Part shown: positions 8,122 to 15,700 of the stretch, piece after piece | How the letters are laid out: each line of letters begins with the position of its first letter | Numbering within the stretch: the first letter of the stretch is position 1 | Assembly: GCA_002389295.1 (NCBI GenBank) | Contig: DGOE01000083.1 | Location: 1-19,297 of the forward strand | Length of the DNA: 19,297 bases | Source: Flavobacteriales bacterium UBA4474 | GTDB lineage: Bacteria > Bacteroidota > Bacteroidia > Flavobacteriales_D > Sanyastnellaceae | Direction: 5' to 3' | Program-made: the position numbers and the translations under genes | The notes under the pieces: generated by a model | Seen by the model: only the letters and a program-made list of their open reading frames with translations | The model's database searches: none | What the model was told of the DNA's origin: nothing

Positions 8122-9000
8122 ATGAAGCCGCTTCGGGCCCAAATCACACTGCACGCGACCGTTGTGGTGTTCGGGTTTACCGGAGTGCTCGGCAAGCTGA
8201 TCACGCTTTCGGCGGTGCCCTTGGTTTTTTGGCGCACCCTCATCGGTGCGGGCGGCCTGTACGTCTGGATGTGGATGCGCCGAAAGCAGCGCCCGGAGAT
8301 GTCGCGGCGCTTGCATGTGGGTGTGGTGGGCACGGGGTTGCTCGTGGCGGTGCATTGGGTGACCTTTTTTGCCGCCATCAAAGCCTCTACGGTATCCCTT
8401 GCCCTTGCGGTCATGGCCACCGTGCCGGTCTTTGTGGCGCTCATCGAGCCCATCATCAAACGCAGGCGCATGGACGCCATTGAGTTGCTGCTGGGGTTGG
8501 TGGCGGTCTTGGGCCTGTGGTGGATGTACAGGGTGGACGTTACGTACGGCCACGGCATGCTGTTGGCCTTGGTCAGTGCGTTTTGCGCCGCCCTATTTGG
8601 CACGCTCAACAGCGTGTGGTCCCAGTCCCTGCCTTCGCTCGCTGTTTCGCGCATCGAATTGGCCTCCGCCTGTGTGGCATTGGGCCTTTGGATGACTTTC
8701 TTGGGCCTGTGGGATACTGCGGTGCCTTCCACCGCGGATGCGGGTTGGTTGTTGTTGTTGGGCCTGGTCGCCACATCATTGGCGTTTGCCCTGACGGTGG
8801 AGGTCATGCGGGTGCTCAGTCCGTTTACCGTGGCCATGGCCATCAACCTGGAGCCGGTTTATGCCATCATATTGGCGCTGTTCATCTTCGGAAAGGAAGA
8901 GGTGATGCCGCCCGGGTTTTATGGGGGCGCTGCCGTTTTGTTGGCGACGGTTTTTGTCGACGCCTACATCAAGCGCCGAAGGAAACGGGCCGAAGCCTGA
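8122..9000 (+). CDS. DMT superfamily (EamA) permease
   Basis: A 292-residue integral inner-membrane protein with about ten hydrophobic segments arranged as two EamA-type halves (roughly residues 8-140 and 148-285). Typical elements are the early FGFTGVLGKLI, the FWRTLIGAGGLY segment, FFAAIKASTVSLALAVMATVPVF in the first half and the last-third pair INLEPVYAIILALFIFGKE. A basic tail, KRRRKRAEA, ends the protein. The family exports or imports amino acids, nucleosides or drugs; the substrate cannot be read from the sequence. It starts 15 bp after the secreted-protein gene on the same strand, so it is probably cotranscribed with it, and converges with hemW with only 3 bp between stop codons. No Shine-Dalgarno is present. 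Confidence 0.9.
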   Translation: MKPLRAQITLHATVVVFGFTGVLGKLITLSAVPLVFWRTLIGAGGLYVWMWMRRKQRPEMSRRLHVGVVGTGLLVAVHWVTFFAAIKASTVSLALAVMATVPVFVALIEPIIKRRRMDAIELLLGLVAVLGLWWMYRVDVTYGHGMLLALVSAFCAALFGTLNSVWSQSLPSLAVSRIELASACVALGLWMTFLGLWDTAVPSTADAGWLLLLGLVATSLAFALTVEVMRVLSPFTVAMAINLEPVYAIILALFIFGKEEVMPPGFYGGAAVLLATVFVDAYIKRRRKRAEA

Positions 9001-9003
9001 CCC

Positions 9004-10125
9004 TTACCCCATCAGTTCCATGGTGATGGCATCGCCCATGGGCCAGCGTTTTTCGGGAATGCGCAGCCGGCCCTCCACCCACTCGCACGCCCCTGTTTTG
9101 ATGAGGTTTGGCAGGTTTGCGTGCGATTCGATGCCGATGCCCGTTTGTTGCAGTAGGTCCGCTGGACTTACCCCTTCAATTCTGCGCAGTCCGGTGATCA
9201 GAGCCTCGTTGTATCGGTCCACGGCGCTGAGTTTCTCCGATTGGCGCTGCGCCTCAAAGTCTCCGGATTCCGCGCGTTTCAGGTAGGCGGCATTGGACCG
9301 GGCGTTCCACCACCGGGTGTCGTTGCGAAAGCTGTGCGCACCAGGCCCAATGCCCAGATAAGGGGTCCCGTTCCAGTAAGCCGAGTTGTGTCGGCTGCGC
9401 CCGCCCGCCCGGGCAAAATTGGATACTTCATAGTGCGCGAAACCCGCCCCGGCAGTGCGGCTGCACAGGGCGTCATACTCCTGGACCACAGTGTCATCAG
9501 GCGGCGCAACGGCTTGGCCCGCGGCCAATTGTCGGCCGTACAGCGTGCGCGGTTCGGCGGTGAGAATATAGCAGCTCAAGTGGTCGACGGGAAGGGCACA
9601 GGCGCGCGTCAAATCCTGCGACCAGCGATCGGCACCCCCCGTCGGCAGCCCGTACATGAGGTCCAATGAAAGGTGCTCAAACCCGGCGGCGGCTGCGCTG
9701 AGGATGGCGCTTTCGGCCCTGTCAACACTGTGTATTCTGCGCATCCACGTCAAGACGTCCGCATCGAAACTCTGCACCCCGATGCTCAACCTGTCCACTC
9801 CGATTTCACGCAGCCGGCCGACTTCGGCGTCCCCGAGGTCTTCAGGGTTGGCTTCAAGGGTCCATTCTTCCAGCGCCCATTGGGCCCCTTCAAACGCGGC
9901 ATTGGCAATGCGCAAAATGGCTTCGGCCCCCAGCACGCTGGGCGTTCCCCCGCCAAAATAGAGGGTCTTGAACGTCTCGTCCCGCCAAGCCGGCAACGCC
10001 CCTTTCAATTCCGCAATCAACGCGTCCACCATGCGCTCCCGGTCACCGAGTTTGGTGGTGAAATGGAAATCGCAATAGGAGCAGGCTTGCGCGCAAAAAG
10101 GAACGTGCACATACAATCCTGCCAT
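9004..10125 (-). CDS. hemW: HemW, radical SAM heme chaperone (formerly called coproporphyrinogen III oxidase-like)
   Basis: A 373-residue radical SAM protein. The cluster motif C-x3-C-x2-C is at residues 11, 15 and 18 (PFCAQACSYCDFHF), followed by GGGTPS (58-63), EANPEDL (91-97), RLSIGVQSF (112-120) and DLMYGLP. The residue two places after the third cysteine is Phe, not the extra Cys seen in true HemN, which favours HemW, a heme-delivery protein, over the oxygen-independent oxidase. I chose the Met at 10125 because it sits directly before the conserved GLYVHVPFC start. An in-frame extension of 117 codons to 10476 would run antisense through the biotinyl carrier gene and has no family support. 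The gene is divergent from that carrier gene, with 39 bp between starts. Confidence 0.93.
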   Translation of the reverse strand: MAGLYVHVPFCAQACSYCDFHFTTKLGDRERMVDALIAELKGALPAWRDETFKTLYFGGGTPSVLGAEAILRIANAAFEGAQWALEEWTLEANPEDLGDAEVGRLREIGVDRLSIGVQSFDADVLTWMRRIHSVDRAESAILSAAAAGFEHLSLDLMYGLPTGGADRWSQDLTRACALPVDHLSCYILTAEPRTLYGRQLAAGQAVAPPDDTVVQEYDALCSRTAGAGFAHYEVSNFARAGGRSRHNSAYWNGTPYLGIGPGAHSFRNDTRWWNARSNAAYLKRAESGDFEAQRQSEKLSAVDRYNEALITGLRRIEGVSPADLLQQTGIGIESHANLPNLIKTGACEWVEGRLRIPEKRWPMGDAITMELMG

Positions 10126-10148
10126 GAAGCGCAATTTCGGTGCTGTAC

Positions 10149-10154
10149 GGAGGT
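10149..10154 (+). promoter_or_regulatory. Candidate Shine-Dalgarno GGAGGT before the biotinyl carrier gene
   Basis: GGAGGT lies 10-11 bases before the ATG at 10165, and other genes in this window show nothing comparable. Bacteroidota generally do not depend on Shine-Dalgarno pairing, so this may be chance or may reflect an unusually strong or structured leader. It supports choosing 10165 as the start rather than upstream or downstream Met codons. Confidence 0.35.
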
Positions 10155-10164
10155 AAATTGCACC

Positions 10165-10629
10165 ATGGCCCATTATCGCAACGCCGAAGGGGATGAAATG
10201 CCAATGGGTGCAGGTGATGCCCGCCTGCACAAGGATGAGCGCGGCCAGTGGTGGGTGCGCATTGGCCTGCGCAATCACAGGGTCTCGCTGCAGCCCCTCG
10301 ATGGCGGCCAGTGGGATGTTCGGCTCGATGGCGCAAGCGATACCTGGAGCATCAAAACCTTGCGGGAGACGCTCATGGAGCGGATGGGAATCGAAGAGGG
10401 CGCAGCTGACCTGTCGTTGGAATTGCGTGCGCCCATGCCCGGCAAAGTGCTGAAGATTCTTGTGAAGGAAGGACAATCCGTAGAAGAAGGAGACGCCATG
10501 TTGGTGCTCGAGGCCATGAAAATGGAGAACGTGCTGCGGGCGGGCATGGCCGGATTGGTGGCCAACATTGATGTCGAGGTGGGCAGTGCGGTCGAGAAGG
10601 AGGCCGTATTGATTTCGATGGCAGATTAA
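10165..10629 (+). CDS. Small biotinyl carrier protein (BCCP-like, acyl-CoA/pyruvate carboxylase type)
   Basis: A 154-residue protein whose C-terminal half is a biotinyl/lipoyl attachment domain. It opens with LRAPMPGKVLKILVKEGQSV (88-107) and carries the biotinylation site EAMKMEN at 116-122, with Lys119 the expected biotinylated residue, followed by GLVANIDVEVGSAVEKEAVLISM. The N-terminal 80 residues look like the predicted beta-rich segment found in stand-alone carriers linked to propionyl-, acetyl- or methylcrotonyl-CoA carboxylases. No carboxylase or transferase gene is in the window, so the partner is unknown. The ATG at 10165 was chosen because it follows GGAGGT and leaves 39 bp to the divergent hemW start; an extension upstream would run through hemW. 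Confidence 0.88.
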   Translation: MAHYRNAEGDEMPMGAGDARLHKDERGQWWVRIGLRNHRVSLQPLDGGQWDVRLDGASDTWSIKTLRETLMERMGIEEGAADLSLELRAPMPGKVLKILVKEGQSVEEGDAMLVLEAMKMENVLRAGMAGLVANIDVEVGSAVEKEAVLISMAD

Positions 10630-10688
10630 GCCTGCTGAGGCAACGTCCCTTAACCACCCTCCGTTGTGGATAATACATGGCGGCGCCG

Positions 10689-10718
10689 TTTCAGGGCCCG
10701 CTACTGCCGCTACCTTCG
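10689..10718 (+). promoter_or_regulatory. Candidate Bacteroidota promoter for the first cargo/PorP cassette
   Basis: TTTC at 10689-10692 and TACCTTCG at 10711-10718 are separated by 18 bp, close to the -33 TTTG and -7 TAnnTTTG pattern, each with one mismatch. The -7 box ends 12 bp before the ATG at 10731, which would give a very short leader. The remaining 101-bp gap between genes holds only a weak 4-bp-stem hairpin at 10630-10641. Confidence 0.35.
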
Positions 10719-10730
10719 ATAATCACACCC

Positions 10731-11723
10731 ATGAACGCACACAGAATCGGCATTGCCCTGCTCATTATGTCGCTGATTGCAGCGTCTGCGCCCCTGCGCG
10801 GCCAGTCGTGCAATGACCCATTGACGGTTTGCCCAGAGGAGCCCACTTCGCTGTTCATCACCGAAGCGGCGTTTTTGAATTTCGATTGCATCGACGCGAC
10901 CCATGTCGCCGTGATCAAATTCAGGTCCAATCACAATTTTGAGAACCCCGGAAATGCCCGCGTGCGCATCACACAGGTCACGTGTGAAGGTGCTGCCGGT
11001 CCGGACACCCTGTCCGCCGTGGTGGTTTCTTCTAATGGAGACCCCTGCGACCCCGCCTCCCTGACGGCCATGGGTCCGTGTATTTCGGGGGTGGATGATT
11101 TGATCTGGGAGTCATCAACCCTGGACCACAACTCCGAGTATTTTTTGCTCATCGGGACAGAACACGACCCCTCCGACACCCTGTGCGCGATGTATGTCGA
11201 ACTCGAGGGCGACGGCGTCACCATGGACGCCTGCTGCAACCACACCATAATTCCTGGCGCCTCTGCAGAGCTTGAGGTGGTGGGTGGAGACCCCGTTTAT
11301 GGCTACTCCTGGTCTCCGGATTTCTACTTGTCCGACCCCGACATGGCGGTCACCACCGTGACGCCTGCAGAGACCATTACCTACCTCGTGGACGGTGTCA
11401 TTGGTGATTGCCAGGTGAGCAGCTCGGTCACGGTCACGGTGGGCTCGCCCATTGGTGTGCCCAACAGCTTCACACCAAACGGGGACAACATCAACGACTT
11501 CTGGGGCATCGATGGCATCGGGGCCTTCCCCGGCGCCAAGGTGGAGGTGTTCAACCGCTGGGGACAGCTTGTGCACCGTTCGCTCGGCTACGCTCAGCCT
11601 TGGGATGGCACTGGCCGCTCCGGAAAAGCACTCAATGAAGGCACATACTACTACGTCATCGAATTGAATGACGAGTTGTTGCCCATCCCACCTGAAACGG
11701 GCCACGTGGCCATCATACGATGA
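10731..11723 (+). CDS. Secreted Cys-rich protein with type B (gliding-motility-associated) T9SS C-terminal domain
   Basis: A 330-residue exported protein. The signal peptide covers residues 1-25 (hydrophobic LLIMSLIAASA, ending LRGQ). A predicted beta-rich N-terminal region (26-175) holds nine of its ten cysteines (27, 34, 53, 85, 106, 117, 152, 168, 169). An Ig/PKD-like segment with GYSWSPDFYLSDP lies at 191-203 and ends with Cys227. The type B T9SS tail occupies 243-330, with the hallmarks PNSFTPNGDNINDFW, VEVFNRWG, WDGT and EGTYYYVI. The Met at 10731 was preferred over an upstream in-frame Met at 10677 because it gives a clean signal peptide. Its stop overlaps the start of the PorP/SprF gene by four bases. 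By analogy with SprB, that neighbour probably assists its export or surface attachment. Confidence 0.85.
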   Translation: MNAHRIGIALLIMSLIAASAPLRGQSCNDPLTVCPEEPTSLFITEAAFLNFDCIDATHVAVIKFRSNHNFENPGNARVRITQVTCEGAAGPDTLSAVVVSSNGDPCDPASLTAMGPCISGVDDLIWESSTLDHNSEYFLLIGTEHDPSDTLCAMYVELEGDGVTMDACCNHTIIPGASAELEVVGGDPVYGYSWSPDFYLSDPDMAVTTVTPAETITYLVDGVIGDCQVSSSVTVTVGSPIGVPNSFTPNGDNINDFWGIDGIGAFPGAKVEVFNRWGQLVHRSLGYAQPWDGTGRSGKALNEGTYYYVIELNDELLPIPPETGHVAIIR

Positions 11724-12670
11724 AGCAGCAGGCTTTTCATATTTCCGTTTGCGCGCTGTGTTTGATCGGGTTGTTTGCGGGCGACCTGAACGCCCAACAG
11801 CTTCCGTTGCGCACCAATTGGCAGTTCAATTACTTCCAGGAAAACCCCGCCTTTGCCGGCTTTAGCGACTGTCTGGAGCTGAAGGCAGGATTTCGCCAGC
11901 AATGGGTAGGGTTTGACGGCGCCCCGTCCACCGCGTTTGCCAACCTCCAAGGCGAATTGGGCCGCTCCGCAGGCGGCGGGATACACGGCATTGGTGGCCG
12001 CGTGACCGATGATTCAGCAGGCCCATATGGCTTTACCCAATTGGACCTGGCCTACGCCTACCACCTCAAGATGGCCAAGGGCTGGCGCTTAGCCGCCGGC
12101 GCCGCTATTGGCTTTATGCAGTATCGATTGTCCCTGGGTGAAATCATCCTACCGGACTTTCAGGCGGGCAATGATCCCGCCATAACATCCAGCGCGAACC
12201 AGTTGCTGGCGCCCACCATGGACTTTGGGGTGTGGGCTTACAACAAGTACACGTTCTGGGGGCTTTCCGTGCAGAACCTCATCGAGCCGTCTGTAGACCA
12301 GTGGGGCTTGGACACCCGCTTCAGGCGACACGTGAGTTTCAACGGGGGCTCCATGATCCGTTTGGAGGGGCCGTGGAGCTTTCACCCAGCCGGAGCCTTG
12401 CGCTTTGCTGCCGGCGCTCCTGTCGCGGTGGATGTTCAGGCCATGTTTGATTACGACGAGGTGATCCGCTTTGGCTTGGGTTATCGCAACGAAAGCGCGC
12501 TTTCGGGGTTGATGACCCTTCAGTTGATGGAGAACCTGACCGTAGGCTACGCCTATGACTGGAACGTGGGCGCGTTGAGTCAGGCGTCCTCCAACACGCA
12601 TGAAATCACCATCGGGGTGCTGGCTTGCCCCGTCAAATCAGGCCACGTGCCATGTGCTGCTTTTCAATGA
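11720..12670 (+). CDS. PorP/SprF-family T9SS outer-membrane protein (cassette 1)
   Basis: A 316-residue protein with a signal peptide (1-26, ending NAQ) and the full PorP/SprF N-terminal signature: FQENPAFAG (39-47), then RQQWVGFDGAPST (59-71). The rest is alternating beta strands with frequent aromatic ends, as expected of an outer-membrane barrel. PorP is a component of the T9SS; SprF is needed for export or attachment of the type B cargo SprB. The ATGA overlap with the upstream type B cargo gene argues that this copy serves that cargo. The next gene begins after 49 bp without a recognisable promoter, so readthrough into cassette 2 is likely. Confidence 0.9.
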   Translation: MKQQAFHISVCALCLIGLFAGDLNAQQLPLRTNWQFNYFQENPAFAGFSDCLELKAGFRQQWVGFDGAPSTAFANLQGELGRSAGGGIHGIGGRVTDDSAGPYGFTQLDLAYAYHLKMAKGWRLAAGAAIGFMQYRLSLGEIILPDFQAGNDPAITSSANQLLAPTMDFGVWAYNKYTFWGLSVQNLIEPSVDQWGLDTRFRRHVSFNGGSMIRLEGPWSFHPAGALRFAAGAPVAVDVQAMFDYDEVIRFGLGYRNESALSGLMTLQLMENLTVGYAYDWNVGALSQASSNTHEITIGVLACPVKSGHVPCAAFQ

Positions 12671-12719
12671 AAAAGGGGCAACCTTGGGCGGCTTTTGCCG
12701 TATGTGGGTGTAATCGCTG

Positions 12720-15700
12720 ATGACGAAACGCGCCAGGCAATATCGACCGAAGACCGTTCCCTCAGCGAGAACGCGACCGGTCGCCGCTGCCGCGTTTGCC
12801 CTTCTTTCCTTTCTTTTTCTATTCGTTCGGGCCGGGGCCCAGTGCCCCACTGCAATCCAAGTGCTGCAACCCATTTCCTGCAGCGGCGCCGACGACGGGG
12901 TCTTGACCGTCACGCCCCCTGACGGAGTGGACGCTGCCGATGTCTACTGGATTCAGAATACGGACACCCTTTTCGGCGCCACGCAGGCCGGTTTGGGGCC
13001 GGGAAGCTACCTCGCCTTTATTCCGGGCTGTCCCGCCTTGGGCATCACCGTCAACGAGCCCTTTACCTTCTTTATTACCGCGGAAGTCAGCCTGCTGCCC
13101 ACCTGTGATGCCCCTTGTTCAGGGCAAATCACGGTCACCCCCAATTTTGGTCAAGGGGACATCACCTATTCGTGGTCTCATGACGCCGCAGAGACCGGTC
13201 CCGTCGGGAGCAATGTGTGCGAGCAGGTGGTGCTCGTCTCGGCCACGGATGTCAACGGCTGCTTCGACCAGGACATGGTCACCGTTTCCATTCCCCCTGT
13301 GGAGGTCTTGACCTTTCCGACCCCCCCGAGTTGCGCGGGGTTTGCCGATGGCGCGATCTCGGCCGTGGCCACAGGTGGCCTCGGTGGGGCATTCAGTTTC
13401 GAGTGGGAGGATGCCTTCGGCAACATTGTCGGCACATCAGCAGACATCACCGGCCTTGAGGCGGGGGGGTATTTGGTGACGGCCACGGATACAGGAGGTT
13501 GTGCCCTCTCTCAAGCGGTGTTCCTCGACGCGCCGCCGCCAGTAGATGTGGACGTGACGGTCGAGGGCATCAGTTGTTTTGGTGCCGCAGACGGCGTGGC
13601 TTCGGCTTACTTCGAGGACGCCGTCATGTACGATTGGAGCGGCCCGGGGGGGTTCACGGCGTCCGGTGCGGACGCGGATACAGTGTCCGCACTCTCTGCG
13701 GGAAGCTATGTGGTAACGGTGACGGCTTCAGATGGTTGTGTGGGTATCGGTGAGGCCGAAGTGGTGTCCCCGGACCCGCTCGAGGTCACGCCCTTTTTGG
13801 ACCCGCCAGCATGTCCCGGCCTGTCCGATGGGGTGGTGGGCACCGTTTCCTTTGGTGGAACACCGGATTACACAACTGTGTGGACCCTGCCAGATGGGAG
13901 CACACAGACCAGCACCTTTTTGAGCGGCATTCCCGCGGGCAGCTACATTTTTGAGACCACAGACGCCAATGGCTGCGCCACTTCCGGGGCGGCTGAGTTG
14001 GAAGACCCGGCACCTGTCGCGGTCACGATCGCATATGATGATCCGGCATGTGCACAGGGCCCGCTTTCTGAGCAAGGGGGGTTGGAGGCTTTGCCTTCTG
14101 GAGGCCTGCCGCCTTATGATGCGGTGTGGGTGAATGCGTCATCGGGTGAAGTCGTTTCTCTGGGACTGAGTGCGACCAACCTGGCTGCAGGTGTTTATGG
14201 GCTGGGCCTGTTGGACGCCATGGGCTGCCTGTTGGACACCGTGGTGGCGCTGGAGGCACCAGATTCGCTCTTGGTTGACATTGCATCCTCGGACCCCGCG
14301 TGCGCAGGGGAGTCCAGCGGTGGGATCCTGGCCTCAGCGTCAGGGGGAACACCGGACTACAACTACTTGTGGACGGGCGATGTGGCCGCCACATTGTCCC
14401 CCGAGCTTTCAAACATGGGCGCGGGCAGCTACGCATTGGAGGTGACCGACGCCAACGGCTGCCAAGTGACGGCTGTGGTGGGCCTCGAGGACCCCGAACC
14501 CCTTTCTGTCGAAGTGGAAACGGTGCTGGTAGGCTGCGCAGGAAGCGACGGAGGAGCCTCGGCGAGCCCTTCAGGCGGCAACCCGCCCTACGGCTTTGTT
14601 TGGACGGACGCCTCCGGAATCATCCTCTCCAATGCAGATTCGGTGGGTGGCCTGGCTCCCGGCACGGTCAACCTCTCGCTGACGGACGCCAATGGTTGTT
14701 CGACAACCCTGTCCACGGAGGTGGGCAGCCTGCCGCCGTTGACTTTGGACGCAGACGTTGCCATTGTGGATTGTGAAACGGGCCATGCCGCCCTGACGGC
14801 CGCCGCTGCAGGGGGCGCCCCGCCTTTGACACTGGTCCTGAGCGAAGCCGGTTCCGAGGTGGATTCCGATGGCTGGAACGACCTCCCGCCAGGAGACTAC
14901 ACGCTTCAGGTGACGGATCAAAGGGGTTGTGCGGTCGACGTTTCATTCTTCGTCTACCCACCCATCACCGTCTCTGCAGCAGTGGTGCCCTTTGGGTGCG
15001 CAGGCGGTGGAACCATTGCCGTTTCGGCCGCAGGGGGAGACCCTGCTTCGCCGCTGGTGATTGAGATCCCCGCTTTGGGCCCTCCGGCAAGTGAGGACCC
15101 CGGTTTCGCCAGCTGGGCATCCATCCCGGAAGGCGTGTATTTCGCCACCGTCAGTGATGGCGCGTGCACGGTGGAAACGCTGGTCGAAATGACGGGCGTG
15201 GAGTTGTTTGATTGGTCCATCGAAGTGACACCATTTGCTTGTGAAGGCGCCGCAGGGGGCATCAGTGCCGCAGTGACGGGAGGAGCATTGCCTTTGTTGG
15301 TGACGGGGAGCGCAGTGGACGGAAGCACAACCTGGTCTGTGCTGGACACGACGGGCCTGGCGCCTGGCGCCTACACTCTGAGTGTTTTGGATGCCGCCGG
15401 ATGCCAGCGAGACACCGTGTTGGAGGTGGGGGCATTGGCCGAATTGGAATTGGATGCGACCGTGACCGATGTCTCCTGTCCGGGAGCAGATGATGGTGAA
15501 TTGACCCTGCTTGGCGCTGGGGGCGCCGCGCCGCTGGTTTTTGGCGCAAATGGACCCTCTGGCCTTGTCGTTGCCCCATTTGAAGGCTTGTCGCCCGGCA
15601 CTTACACAGCAGGTGTTGTGGACGCCCGAGGGTGCACAGCAGACACCATTGTTGAGGTGGCCGCTCCTGCAGCATTTCAAATCGAGACAGCGCTGCAGCC

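Noticed and set aside
7570..8846. Long minus-strand open frames (327 and 393 codons)
   Set aside because: They lie antisense to the type A T9SS cargo end and the EamA permease, both of which have clear family features; the antisense translations are low-quality His/Arg/Pro-rich.
9673..10164. 164-codon N-terminal extension of the biotinyl carrier protein
   Set aside because: It lies antisense to hemW and has no resemblance to carrier proteins; the ATG at 10165 has a ribosome-site-like sequence.
10126..10476. 117-codon N-terminal extension of HemW
   Set aside because: The conserved HemW start GLYVHVPFC begins at 10125 and the extension runs antisense through the biotinyl carrier gene.
10630..10641. 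Hairpin GCCT-loop-AGGC after the biotinyl carrier gene
   Set aside because: The stem is only four base pairs with no T-tract; too weak to call a terminator.
11700..11711. Palindrome GGCCACGTGGCC
   Set aside because: Shares only the CACGTG core with parS, lacks the TGTT/AACA arms, and lies within the conserved end of the cargo coding sequence.
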